NCBI GenBank assembly: GCA_001567105.1
Contig: LMZR01000029.1
Span: 1 to 51,442, forward strand
Source: Chloroflexi bacterium OLB14
GTDB lineage: Bacteria; Chloroflexota; Anaerolineae; Anaerolineales; Villigracilaceae
Length of the DNA stretch: 51,442 nt
Direction of reading: 5' to 3'
The translations under genes were made by a program, and so were the position numbers. The stretch's first letter is position 1. Each line of letters opens with the position of its first letter. Shown piece by piece: positions 8,613 to 17,180 of the stretch. The notes below the pieces were generated by a model. That model searched no databases, was not told the origin of the DNA, and saw only the letters and a program-made list of their open reading frames with translations.

Positions 8613-8640
8613 ACTTGAGCTATTGTAATGTCCTTCGTGT

Positions 8641-9150
8641 TTAAAAATGTTTCTGCCCACTCACATTCAAAAAATATTGAATTATTTCTTCTTCAGGATG
8701 AGCGACATTCATCAACGCAAACATGGCGGCTAACTCGCCGCGATGATGCGTGTTGTGATTAGGCGGTTGCGCCATCATTTGCCATAATGGCAAAGTAAAC
8801 GTTTCACCTTTGGGGTTTGTATAAGAAGTATCTTTGATTAAACTTTGTTCACTTTGTTGAGCAATAAACTCACGCATGTTTTTTTCAACATCTACCCAAT
8901 AGGTTTTGATAGAGTCAACATCTGAAAAATCTTCTGCATTGAGTGTAGGAGCTGGTTCACCAAGCCAACGTAAACGCCACATTTGCTCTGAACTCATCAT
9001 GTGTACCAAAACATTATGCACACTTTCCCAAGAATGTCCGTGTTTGTGAAATAGTTGCTCTTTTGTAAGTGTTTCAGCAACAGCCACATATCTTTTATTC
9101 GCCCAGTAGTTGTAATTGTATAAATGTTCGAGATAAGTTTTTAATTCCAT
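8641..9150 (-). CDS. DinB family protein
   Basis: A 169-residue four-helix protein of the DinB/YfiT superfamily. The metal-binding histidine triad appears as His50 in NVLVHMM and His132 plus His136 in NHNTHHRGEL. YNYWANKR near the start is typical of the first helix. Members include metal-dependent thiol transferases and damage-inducible proteins of unknown activity; sequence does not decide among them. The ATG overlaps the corrected stop of the preceding DUF1905 gene as TAATG, so the two are likely coupled. Confidence 0.85.
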   Translation of the reverse strand: MELKTYLEHLYNYNYWANKRYVAVAETLTKEQLFHKHGHSWESVHNVLVHMMSSEQMWRLRWLGEPAPTLNAEDFSDVDSIKTYWVDVEKNMREFIAQQSEQSLIKDTSYTNPKGETFTLPLWQMMAQPPNHNTHHRGELAAMFALMNVAHPEEEIIQYFLNVSGQKHF

Positions 9151-9615
9151 TATCTGGCTTTCTTTCCTTTTTGTAACATTTCAATTGTTTTCGTAACACG
9201 TTTTTAGGCGAGTTTCTTCTTTTTTGGCTTCGTTAATCCACAATACATATTCTCTTTGGTGAGAGTAAGATAATGTATCAAAAAAAGTTTTGGCTATTTT
9301 ATCTTTTTTCAATTCTTTGATTAATTCTTTGGGAAGTTCAAGAATACGCGGTTCAGTATCTAACTCCACTGTGACTTTGATTGTATCGCCAGCTGATTTG
9401 CCAATTTGTTCTCGAATGTTTTTCAAAACAATCAGAATATGATTTTCTGTTCCCATGCGCGATAAAATTCCACGATACGGTACGCCCTCAAATGTGGCTT
9501 TCACTTTTGGGCGTTTTTCTCCGAATGCTTTTTCTACATCAAATGGAATTTCAACAAACGCCCCGCCTGCGCTCACGTCTTGAATCATGGCTGTGAATGT
9601 ATGTTTTTTTGACAT
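9150..9615 (-). CDS. DUF1905/YdeI-type protein, frameshifted near its end
   Basis: A small beta-barrel DUF1905 domain (VEIPFDVEKAFG, then YRGILSRMG) is followed by a bacteriocin-protection YdeI-like helical tail (SYSHQREYVLWINEAKKEETR). The open frame stops at 9181 after an odd tail, LKTCYENN. If the A5 run at 9201-9205 were A4, the protein would read LKRVTKTIEMLQKGKKAR, the usual family ending, and its TAA would overlap the ATG of the DinB gene by one base. Both facts favour a sequencing error over a true truncation. The start lies one base after the stop of the membrane protein gene upstream. Biochemical role unknown. Confidence 0.8.
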
Positions 9616-9616
9616 A

Positions 9617-10063
9617 TTATTTTTTGTGCGTATCTCTGGGCACTAAATTCTTTCCTGCAACCCACGCACCAACTACAGTTGCTAAAACAGAAAACAAAAA
9701 GCTAAATAAAGCCACAATTTCAAAACGACCTGCAAAGAGCGTATCTAAAAGTACGGAGTTATCAGCATTGCTAGGTAAAGAACTCGGCATAAATAAACCT
9801 ACAATTGCGCCGAAAAAAGCCCCTGTTGCCATACCTGTGTAAGCACCCACGCTAACGCCTTCGGTTGTGCCAGCTGTTTTGACCGTTAGATAGCCCGTTA
9901 ATATGCCAGCAATGCTTCCTAAAATCATTCCACCAATTGTGCTAATCACTATTGTGGTAAAGTTTAATGTAATGGCACCTAACCCTAAACCTAAAATACC
10001 GCCAATGACTACTCCAATAATACTTCCCAATTTAATGCTCTTCTGAATCAATAAGTTTTTCAT
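9617..10063 (-). CDS. glycine-rich multi-pass membrane protein, unknown
   Basis: A 148-residue protein with about four hydrophobic segments. Long stretches use small residues in a glycine-zipper style (GVVIGGILGLGLGAI, GGMILGSIAGILTG, GMATGAFFGAIVG). The last segment is followed by a short basic tail. No catalytic motif is visible and I do not recognise a named family. It lies between pyrE and the DUF1905 gene with spacings of 8 bases and 1 base, so these genes are probably cotranscribed. Confidence 0.7.
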   Translation of the reverse strand: MKNLLIQKSIKLGSIIGVVIGGILGLGLGAITLNFTTIVISTIGGMILGSIAGILTGYLTVKTAGTTEGVSVGAYTGMATGAFFGAIVGLFMPSSLPSNADNSVLLDTLFAGRFEIVALFSFLFSVLATVVGAWVAGKNLVPRDTHKK

Positions 10064-10071
10064 GTTTTCCT

Positions 10072-10674
10072 TTAGTTTGAGTTACTTAAAAATTTTCTTG
10101 TCTCTGCAATTTTTTCTTTTTCTACTTTACCAGTTTCTTCCCAATATTCCAACATTTGATTAATCGTCAGCACGGCGTGTAAGTTAAACCCTGCCTGACT
10201 TAACGATTCTTTCGCGCCTGATTGTCGGTCTATCAAAACGACTATATCTTTAACGACTAACCCTACACTGGTTAATTTTTCAATCGCTTCAAATTTGCTT
10301 CCACCTGTGGTGGCTAAATCGTCAATGATTAAGACTGTCTCGCCTTGTTGATATTCACCTTCAATATCCGCTTTTGTGCCATATGTTTTAGATTCCTTGC
10401 GCGGGTAAATCATGGGGTAATTTCCTTGCAATGAAATAGCAGTAGCAATCGGAATGGCGGCGTAAGGTAAGCCTGCGATTCTATCAAATTGGAGATTAGA
10501 GAGTAGAGATTTGTACGCCTCAGCAACTTGTGACAATAACTGTGGCTGTGAAATGATGCGGCGTAAGTCAATATAAATTGGTGATATCAAACCTGATTTC
10601 AAAGTGAAACTTCCAAACTTGATACAGCCAGCAGACAGGAGATTATCGGCGAGGGAAGAAAGATTTTGATTCAT
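10072..10674 (-). CDS. pyrE: orotate phosphoribosyltransferase
   Basis: A 200-residue enzyme that joins orotate to PRPP to form OMP, the fifth step of UMP synthesis. The PRPP-binding loop is VLIIDDLATTGGSK, with the two acidic residues and the Thr-Gly-Gly turn expected. FTLKSGLISPIYIDLR near the start is the orotate-side motif. The start overlaps the stop of the UbiA-type gene by four bases (ATGA), implying one transcript. The next enzyme, pyrF, lies about 2 kb upstream on the same strand. Confidence 0.95.
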   Translation of the reverse strand: MNQNLSSLADNLLSAGCIKFGSFTLKSGLISPIYIDLRRIISQPQLLSQVAEAYKSLLSNLQFDRIAGLPYAAIPIATAISLQGNYPMIYPRKESKTYGTKADIEGEYQQGETVLIIDDLATTGGSKFEAIEKLTSVGLVVKDIVVLIDRQSGAKESLSQAGFNLHAVLTINQMLEYWEETGKVEKEKIAETRKFLSNSN

Positions 10675-11666
10675 TTTATAAGTTTACTCGCAATCAATGG
10701 GGATGATACTGCAATGGCTAAAGTAATAATCCATGCAGTGGAGAGGTAGGAGTAATAACTAACAGCCAAAATCAAAACTGAATAAGCGGCAAGCAGGTCG
10801 AGGTCAATGTCGTGAGGCGCTTTTTGCCAAGTCACACCTGAAATCAAAAAACGGGTGATGTATATAAACATAATCAGGCTGACGATAATATTAATCGTTG
10901 TGATGATGGTTAGAAATGGTTGCTGATAATTAAAGTCGTTACGCAGAAGTGGTAAAAGATTCAAAATCACCAGCAATGCAATTTGTGAAATTCCAAAAAT
11001 GGATAATGATTTTGGAATAAAAGTTAATTCAGAATTTTCAATAGGACGATTGCCAAACCAAATAGGCGTTGTGAATGCGCCACCTTTCAAATCACCGTGT
11101 AAATCTACAATGCCGAGAAATGAACCTGTGATGAAATTGAGAAACACGCCGAATGTAATTGCCAGAATAATGGATAATGCGTTTGGCTCGCCAACTTTAT
11201 CTGCGCCGTATAAAGATAAGGCAATGAAGCCAATACTTTCAATTGCATCTGTGAGTGGTGGAAAAGAATTTTTTTTGCTAAATACATCATAGATGATGAC
11301 GCCGCCCAAAGCAATGATTAATAAAATCATCAACCTTAATGTTGTGCCAGATAAAATTTCTATAATGAGTGCGCCAACAGTATGAAGTAATGTGATGATG
11401 AGTGCTGTGCGCCGACTCATTTCACCTCGCACGAGTGGATGATCATCTTTGCGACCGAGAACTTTATCTAATTCATAATCGGTGACATCGTTCATGCCAT
11501 AAAAGGTCATGTGAAAGCCCCATGCCACAAGAATGATTACAAGTAATGTACTAAATTGTGGAAGTTGTTTTGGTGTGACTGTTGCTACACTCATCAATGG
11601 CACAAATAATGTGAATGCAAAACGAGATAAGTAAACATGTTGATTAAATAAAGCAAACCACGACAT
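10671..11666 (-). CDS. UbiA-family prenyltransferase
   Basis: A 331-residue membrane protein with about eight to nine hydrophobic helices. The first Asp-rich motif, NDVTDYELD, and the second, DLHGDLKG, are the Mg-diphosphate sites of UbiA enzymes that attach an isoprenoid chain to an aromatic or other acceptor. Which acceptor is used (quinone, heme, chlorin or lipid) is not shown, and no quinone-pathway gene is adjacent. uppS, an isoprenoid diphosphate synthase, lies just upstream on the same strand. The pyrE start overlaps its stop. Confidence 0.85.
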   Translation of the reverse strand: MSWFALFNQHVYLSRFAFTLFVPLMSVATVTPKQLPQFSTLLVIILVAWGFHMTFYGMNDVTDYELDKVLGRKDDHPLVRGEMSRRTALIITLLHTVGALIIEILSGTTLRLMILLIIALGGVIIYDVFSKKNSFPPLTDAIESIGFIALSLYGADKVGEPNALSIILAITFGVFLNFITGSFLGIVDLHGDLKGGAFTTPIWFGNRPIENSELTFIPKSLSIFGISQIALLVILNLLPLLRNDFNYQQPFLTIITTINIIVSLIMFIYITRFLISGVTWQKAPHDIDLDLLAAYSVLILAVSYYSYLSTAWIITLAIAVSSPLIASKLIK

Positions 11667-11741
11667 GGGCGGAAATTTTTTGTCGGGGTTTGTGATGAAA
11701 AGTTTGACATGTTTTTAATTCAAATAGAAGTTTATAAAAAA

Positions 11742-11801
11742 GTAGGGACACAGCAGGTTGATTTATAGGTTTGGTCATAAATCGTTTGGCTGTGTCCCTA
11801 C
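11742..11801. repeat. inverted repeat flanking 34 bases
   Basis: GTAGGGACACAGC at 11742-11754 is the exact complement of 11789-11801. A related inverted repeat lies at 40260-40288 in front of pheS, sharing the GTAG, GACAC and GC core. Confidence 0.75.
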
Positions 11802-11822
11802 AATTATAAACAATATTATTTT

Positions 11823-12582
11823 TTATGTTTCAAGCAATGCTGAAGCAGATTCAACATCTAAACCACCGAAGCGCCGTTTACGTTGTGAGTATGATTTTAA
11901 GGCTTCATCTAAAATTTCGGGGGTTGAAATCGGGCCATAAAGTGGGAGTAAAAAATAATTCACTGTAAGCAGTTTCCCAAACCAAAAAGTTGGAGAGGCG
12001 ATTTTCTCCACTGGTGCGAATGACCAAATCAGGTTCGGGGATTCCTCTTGTGCCTAAATATTCGGCAACTTTTTCTTCTGTAATTTCTTCGGGCTTGAGT
12101 CCACTGGCTAAAATGGCTTTGACAGCATCAATAATGTCATTGCGCCCGCCATAATTTAATGCCACACAAACTGTAATACCTAAATTATGCTCAGTGAGTT
12201 CAATGGCTTTCTTAATTTTTTCTTGTAAAAATTGTGGTAAGCCATCAATGCGCCCAAGATGTTTGAAACGTACACCAAGTTTATGCAATTTCATGGCTTC
12301 GCGGTCAATATAGTCACCGATTAAGGTCATCAACCCTTTTACTTCAAAAACTGGGCGTGACCAATTTTCAGTTGAAAATGTATATAGAGTTAAAAATTTA
12401 ATGCCTCGTTCTAAACAAGCATTGATTATTTTTTTTACTGTCTTTGACCCCGCCTGATGCCCAAATAAGCGTGGCAAGCCACGCGATTTTGCCCAACGTC
12501 CATTTCCATCCATAATAATAGCAACATGAACTGGAACATTTATATTTTCAGTATCATTAGCAATTTTTTTCTTAGCTATCAT
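11823..12582 (-). CDS. uppS: isoprenyl (undecaprenyl) diphosphate synthase, frameshifted near its end
   Basis: Cis-prenyltransferase making the C55 carrier lipid for cell-envelope synthesis. Asp25 in IMDGNGRWAKSRG is the catalytic residue. FSTENWSRP, NYGGRNDI and PDLVIRTSGENRLSNFL follow in order. The open frame stops early at 11905 after WPDFNPRNFR. If the C5 run at 11918-11922 were C4, the sequence continues WPDFNPEILDEALKSYSQRK and ends RRFGGLDVESASALLET, the standard family C-terminus. As the gene is normally essential, the break is most likely a sequencing error. Confidence 0.92.
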
Positions 12583-12653
12583 CTGTTTTGGAAATTATAA
12601 TCCACATTGTTTAATTGTCATGGCTCTTTTGGGGGAGTAAAAATAAGAGGCTG

Positions 12654-13478
12654 TTAATTATTTTTCGTGAGGTTTAATCGAATGTTCAACATTTCATCTC
12701 TTAAATCAGCGGCGGCTTTAGCGGGGTTATTGGCGCGTGAGATAGCACGCGAAACTGGAATCAACATACCTTTGCCATCTTTTCGCAAACCAACTTTCAG
12801 AGCAGATTCTAAATCGCCGCCTTGTGCGCCCACGCCTGGAGTCAAAAACCATAAATTCGGCACAGCATCACGAATTTTTTTCATAGCATCTACATGCGTT
12901 GCCCCAACTACAATGCCGACATTATTTTTTTCATTCCATTGTTCAGCAAGTTTGGCAACATGTAAATATAAAGGCATGTTTGAATCAAGTGTTAAATCTT
13001 GTAAATCTCCGCTACCCACATTACTTGTTTTACACAAAACAAAAACGCCTTTTTCACGAACTTTGATAAACGGTTCAATCGAATCTTTTCCGAGATATGG
13101 GCTTAGTGTGATGCCATCTACATTTAATGATTCAAAAGCGGATTGGGCATACGCCTCAGCAGTTGATGATATATCTCCACGCTTCGCATCAAGGACTACG
13201 GGGATGGTTGATCCTTGTTTCTGCGACTCTTCTTTTATGCTGATAACGATTTCTTTTAACGCAGTCCAACCCTCAGCACCAAACACTTCAAAGAACGCCG
13301 CATTGGGTTTGAAGGCTGAGGCGTAGCGAGCAGTCTGTTTGACAAGATTCAAGCAGAAGGTCAGTGCAGAAGCGGCAGTTGGAGATTCAAGGTCAGAGAT
13401 GTGTGGGTCGAGTCCAACACATAAAAGCGATGACGAGTCATCTACTCGTCTTTCTAAGAATGAAAAAAATGATTCCAT
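12654..13478 (-). CDS. pyrF: orotidine 5'-phosphate decarboxylase, type 2
   Basis: A 274-residue enzyme converting OMP to UMP, the last step of de novo pyrimidine synthesis. LCVGLDPH near the start and VVLDAKRGDISSTAEAYA in the middle carry the Asp-Lys-Asp catalytic network of the longer type 2 enzymes, as in mycobacteria. FLTPGVGAQGG is the phosphate-binding loop and PVSRAI follows. Length fits type 2 rather than the roughly 230-residue type 1. It lies in the same direction as uppS and pyrE, with a 71-base gap to uppS. Confidence 0.95.
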   Translation of the reverse strand: MESFFSFLERRVDDSSSLLCVGLDPHISDLESPTAASALTFCLNLVKQTARYASAFKPNAAFFEVFGAEGWTALKEIVISIKEESQKQGSTIPVVLDAKRGDISSTAEAYAQSAFESLNVDGITLSPYLGKDSIEPFIKVREKGVFVLCKTSNVGSGDLQDLTLDSNMPLYLHVAKLAEQWNEKNNVGIVVGATHVDAMKKIRDAVPNLWFLTPGVGAQGGDLESALKVGLRKDGKGMLIPVSRAISRANNPAKAAADLRDEMLNIRLNLTKNN

Positions 13479-13492
13479 ATATTACTCTGCTC

Positions 13493-13513
13493 TTCCGCCG
13501 TCCTCGGCGAAAG
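13493..13513. repeat. short palindromic element, CCGCCGTCCTCGGCG core
   Basis: It lies in the 43-base gap between pyrF and the lamin-tail gene. Its core matches the inverted ends of the gcdH insertion and the element at 44542-44559. Confidence 0.65.
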
Positions 13514-13521
13514 CAAATAGT

Positions 13522-16092
13522 TTATTCAAAATACGTTTCCCATTTGCTGGTGTTTGATTCGATAAACATTCTAAATAACTCATCCCAATAGAATGGATTC
13601 CAAATATTTTTTCCATAGCCTTCACATTCTGCAAAGAAAAAGTCGTTAGGAATGGTATCTGGTAAATTACAAGCAGATGATTCGTTATCTGTTGGTGATT
13701 GAGGTATTGTGCCTGTGCGTGTGTTGCTTAAGCTGGGGGTGGGGGTGCAATCATCAAACCAACCATTATAGACGTTGCCATCTGGTAGGCGGCAAAATGA
13801 TTGATCTTCTACTTTTGCCAGCGTGTATGTATAGGCATCGTAAATTTTGCCTTTGGAGTTAATGAGGCGAATTGTTTCTCCACCATCACTTAATAAAAGG
13901 TTTGTTTCTAAACTATAAAATACTATTCTTTCGTTAGGCTTCAAGGTGATGTTTGGTAATGAAAAGGATGTGGAGCCAACGCCTTTATCTAATTTCCAAC
14001 CATTCAAAGTGATATCAATGGCGGTTAGGTTTTTGATTTCAATAAATTCATCATATACATTTGTTTTGCCGTCTTGATTCCAGTCAAAACCTGGGCGAGC
14101 CAAAATTTCGTTAATAATAGGGCGAGGATCTATTGGGATAAGAGTCGCTCTGGTGGGTGTGGCAGTTTTGTTTGATGTGGGTGTAGGGGTGGGACCAACA
14201 GTGTTGCTTTGTTTTGGTGTGCCTAGAATATCGCCACCATTTGCATTTTTGCCATTTTTCTTGATGCCTGTATTTGTAACCCAAGCACTATCGCTATCAA
14301 TTGTATTTAATATTCTTTCCATTGTGCCGTAAGTGGATGAACTACCACGGGGCCATGAGCCGCCGTTTCCATTGGCGGTGTCAATTGCTTTATTAGAAGC
14401 ATCATATAAAGTGAGAGCCTCACCACTATTAGATAAGGTGTTGCCTGTGTAAATTTGGTCGGCAAGGATATCCGAGACGGTTGTATCATCATCTTTTTCA
14501 AGTAAGAAGTATCCACCAGCAGGGATAATGCCATTCAATTCAATATTTGGGGAGCCATCTGCCGCGCGGATTGACCAATCGCTAATATCAATAGGGCTAG
14601 AAGTGCGGTTATATAGCTCAATCCATTCGTCGTCTGCAAGCCCAGAGGCTGTACCCGCCCATGCAATTTCGTTGATGACTACAGAACGCACAACAGAAGA
14701 TGTGGGTGTGATAGTGCGGGTAGGAGTTATTGTAGGTGTAGAAGTAGGTGTTAATGTGGAAATAAAGTTGAAGTTGGGCAAGCCCGGCGTGCCATGAATG
14801 AGGTTATTGGCGGCATCATGTGTTACCCAAGAAGAAGGCTGATTATTTGAAACCCAACCTGAGGCTGTATCTGCGGCGACAATCGAGCCGTTGATTAATC
14901 TCTCCATGCTGTAAAAGGTGGTGGCGGCTGTACCAGCGGGCCATGAATCACCGTCACTATTGGCTGTGTCAATTTGAGCACCATCGCCTCTTCTAAGTAT
15001 AAGAGTTTCGCCTGTATCATCTAGTTGCCCGAAAAAGATTAAATTTGCAGAAATTTCCTGAACTACATTATCATGTGCGCGCTCAAGCAAAAAATACCCA
15101 CCTGCAGGTATTATACAAGTAGCAGGAATACAAGTGCTGGAATTGAAGATAATATCTGGGTCTCCATCGCTAGTGATTAATCGCCAGCCCGTTAAATCAA
15201 TATTACTTGCGCTGGGGTTATAGAGTTCAATCCATTCATCATTTGGCGATGCAGTTGTGCCCATCCACGCAACTTCGCTGATGACAACTTCACCAGGCGC
15301 GGGAGTTAATGTTGGAGTTGGTGAAAATGGTGGCGTGTTTGTTGGTGTGAATGTAATAGTTGGTGTGAGCGTAATGGTTGGCGTATTTGTGCTTGTTGGC
15401 GACAAAGTTGGAGTATATGTTCCAACTCCACAAATAAATCCCATTGAATTTGTATTACGCGGAGTTGGAATAGTTGCAATGAAATCGGTATTGTTATTAT
15501 CTGTGTCAGTACATCCATTAGCAATACGGATATCAGCATTAATATTACTTGGGGCAGGTGCATAGTTTGCCCCTTCATAGCAACCAGCTGTTGTCCCATA
15601 TCCAACAAAATCAATTACGCTACTATCAAACGGACAGCCAACACCCGTTAAGGGTGTTGTTGAATTTACTAGTGCAACTTTACCAGCACTTGCCGACATG
15701 ACTGTTGTGCCTGTTGCATCAGGTGTTGGCAATGGAGATCCATTACTTCCCGCAGATGCTAATTGAATAAGATAATACTGACCGGGCAAAAGTGAACCAC
15801 TAAGATTCGTTAGAGTCCATGTTATACCTGAAGCAGAGGCATACTGAATTGACCAACCATTTAAGGACACTGTATTAGTAGTGCTGAGATTAAATAATTC
15901 AACAAAATCATTGGTATAAGGCGCACCTGAGTTTCCCCCGCCACCATATACTTGGCTAATAACCACATTTGTAGAAGGCACGAAGTTTGGAGCCGCTCTT
16001 ACGGGTACTCGAATCCCTACCAATCCTGCACATACACTAATGAGCAGAATCAACACCAATGCAAAGCGTGAAAAGTTACGATAAGTAGGCAT
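13522..16092 (-). CDS. secreted multi-domain lamin-tail (LTD) protein
   Basis: An 856-residue exported protein. A signal peptide with a long hydrophobic core spans about residues 8-33. Four lamin-tail domains follow, each opening like VVISQVYGGGGNSGAPYTND or VVINEIAWAGTASG and containing a DEWIELYN or FVELFNLS strand, LTGW or LNGWSI, and a GYFLLE or GQYYLIQ strand. Approximate spans are 40-215, 268-440, 467-635 and 655-785. Spacers are rich in Thr and Pro (TPTLSPTSTNTPTITLT type), suited to an extended stalk. LTD modules are thought to act in adhesion or in placing proteins at the envelope. No enzyme domain or sortase signal is seen; the C-terminus has Trp/Phe-rich acidic sequence. Function in this organism is unknown. 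Confidence 0.88.
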   Translation of the reverse strand: MPTYRNFSRFALVLILLISVCAGLVGIRVPVRAAPNFVPSTNVVISQVYGGGGNSGAPYTNDFVELFNLSTTNTVSLNGWSIQYASASGITWTLTNLSGSLLPGQYYLIQLASAGSNGSPLPTPDATGTTVMSASAGKVALVNSTTPLTGVGCPFDSSVIDFVGYGTTAGCYEGANYAPAPSNINADIRIANGCTDTDNNNTDFIATIPTPRNTNSMGFICGVGTYTPTLSPTSTNTPTITLTPTITFTPTNTPPFSPTPTLTPAPGEVVISEVAWMGTTASPNDEWIELYNPSASNIDLTGWRLITSDGDPDIIFNSSTCIPATCIIPAGGYFLLERAHDNVVQEISANLIFFGQLDDTGETLILRRGDGAQIDTANSDGDSWPAGTAATTFYSMERLINGSIVAADTASGWVSNNQPSSWVTHDAANNLIHGTPGLPNFNFISTLTPTSTPTITPTRTITPTSSVVRSVVINEIAWAGTASGLADDEWIELYNRTSSPIDISDWSIRAADGSPNIELNGIIPAGGYFLLEKDDDTTVSDILADQIYTGNTLSNSGEALTLYDASNKAIDTANGNGGSWPRGSSSTYGTMERILNTIDSDSAWVTNTGIKKNGKNANGGDILGTPKQSNTVGPTPTPTSNKTATPTRATLIPIDPRPIINEILARPGFDWNQDGKTNVYDEFIEIKNLTAIDITLNGWKLDKGVGSTSFSLPNITLKPNERIVFYSLETNLLLSDGGETIRLINSKGKIYDAYTYTLAKVEDQSFCRLPDGNVYNGWFDDCTPTPSLSNTRTGTIPQSPTDNESSACNLPDTIPNDFFFAECEGYGKNIWNPFYWDELFRMFIESNTSKWETYFE

Positions 16093-16126
16093 GGAAAAAT
16101 ATAAGCGAATGAAAAGCCTGCTGAAA

Positions 16127-16156
16127 CAGAATCAAACATCAGGCAAGCACGAAGCG
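16127..16156 (+). repeat. dispersed ~30-bp motif, copy B
   Basis: It begins CAGAATCAAACATCAGG and ends GCACGAAGCG, upstream of the lamin-tail gene and in the opposite orientation. Confidence 0.55.
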
Positions 16157-16304
16157 AAAATCACTCGCACAGCAAATTATACCCCCACTGTTTTCAAGAA
16201 TCGGATGACAATCAAAGAATAGAAAGGTCAATCTTATGAGCTTAAATTCGGCGCGCGCTAAGATTTAGCCAATCATCCAAAATCAATTGTCATCCTTACT
16301 ACAG

Positions 16305-16583
16305 TTAAGCGATAGGTTCAACATGACACGGCGAAATTACTAACTTTATTGCCGTGCGAACTTTATCTTCAATTTCAATATCTACAAACTCAGGGACGCA
16401 AGTAACCTCAATCCCATCATTTTTAAGATAACTAGTAGCAAGCACCAATGCCTTAATTGCTTGGTTCACTGCACCAGCACCAATGGCTTGCACCTCTGCC
16501 CGTTTGTGTTCACGTATCACTCCAGCAATTGCACCAGCCACCGCTGAAGTACGGGAGTTGGCTGAAACTTTGATCATATCCAT
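16305..16583 (-). CDS. spoVS: stage V sporulation protein S family protein
   Basis: A 92-residue Alba-like protein. KVSANSRTSAVAGAIAGVIR, the VQAIGAGAVNQAIKALVLA core and the VDIEIEDKVRTAIKLVI strand match SpoVS closely. The start at 16583 is chosen because GGGAGG lies five bases before it and the family begins M-x-x-(I/L)-KVSA; the frame is open further upstream but lacks a ribosome site there. SpoVS occurs in many non-sporulating bacteria and has been linked to nucleic-acid binding, so it does not show that this organism sporulates. It is the gene next to the putative replication origin. Confidence 0.92.
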   Translation of the reverse strand: MDMIKVSANSRTSAVAGAIAGVIREHKRAEVQAIGAGAVNQAIKALVLATSYLKNDGIEVTCVPEFVDIEIEDKVRTAIKLVISPCHVEPIA

Positions 16584-16680
16584 GGCAACCTCCCAAGGTT
16601 GTAATGTGTACCCATGTTTATAAAACATAGGCATAAAGTTGGACAAACTTACAAAGCGCATTGTATAAGAGAATCAAGTG

Positions 16681-17031
16681 TATTTATAATATTTATATGG
16701 ATTCGTAATAATAGTAGGGGCTGTGGATAATGTGGATAAAGGAATCAAAACCCTATATGTAGGATAAAAAGCAACGCTTCGCACTTGATTTAGGCTTGAT
16801 TCTGCACCTCAACATTTTTTTAGCTGTGGATTGATTCTGGATAACTTATCCACAAGTTTTTGTGCAAATAAAATTACTTTACCTGATTTTTCCAGCTATC
16901 GGCAGACTCTAAAAGCACCCCCCATATATGGTGGTTAACGATTATTAACCTGTTTGGCGTTTCCTCTCATAAACAAGGCTACTATCCACAGGACTGGGCA
17001 GTTTTCCACAATTTGAGGGCAGTTATCCACA
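16681..17031. other. oriC: putative chromosomal replication origin (oriC) with DnaA boxes and DnaA-trios
   Basis: The gene-free stretch 16584-17180 contains four perfect DnaA boxes: TGTGGATAA at 16722-16730 and 16731-16739 (head to tail), and TTATCCACA at 16846-16854 and 17023-17031. Near matches lie at 16825-16833, 16982-16990 and 17002-17010. Directly before the tandem pair is TAATAATAGTAG at 16706-16717, separated by a GC-rich GGGC. Read away from the box it is four DnaA-trios, the arrangement of the basal unwinding system known from Bacillus subtilis. The AT-rich block 16681-16705 would be the unwinding element. Genes diverge from this point on both sides. dnaA and dnaN are not in the window. 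Origin activity is an inference; the boxes are read directly. Confidence 0.8.
16775..16804 (-). repeat. dispersed ~30-bp motif, inverted copy E, inside the oriC region
   Basis: On the minus strand it reads CAGAATCAAGCCTAAATC and ends GTGCGAAGCG. It sits between the tandem DnaA boxes and the next box. Confidence 0.5.
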
Positions 17032-17145
17032 GATTTTTGGGGATGAATAGGCGAAGTTGTCTAAACACAAACCCCAAAATGTGGGGGGATAAATACGGAT
17101 ATTTCGGATAGTCGTAACTATTGATGGTGTGCTTGTTATTACCAC

Positions 17146-17174
17146 TTGATTTTTATCTCAAAATGAGATACACT
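17146..17174 (+). promoter_or_regulatory. higBA promoter with a palindromic operator in its spacer
   Basis: TTGATT at 17146-17151, a 17-base spacer and TACACT at 17169-17174 form the promoter. The spacer contains a perfect 7-bp inverted repeat, TATCTCA (17154-17160) and TGAGATA (17164-17170), which runs into the -10 box. The GTG start lies six bases after the -10 box, so the mRNA is probably leaderless. The antitoxin HigA is the likely repressor. Confidence 0.65.
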
Positions 17175-17180
17175 GTTAAT

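Noticed and set aside
12667..13326. 219-codon plus-strand frame opposite pyrF
   Set aside because: It is antisense to the conserved pyrF and has low-complexity composition typical of a shadow frame.
13345..13375. Sequence in pyrF resembling the dispersed ~30-bp motif
   Set aside because: It falls where PyrF proteins have normal conserved sequence without an insertion and matches only loosely, so chance similarity is likelier.
16305..16583. Evidence for sporulation from SpoVS
   Set aside because: SpoVS is widespread in non-spore-formers and no other sporulation gene is in the window.
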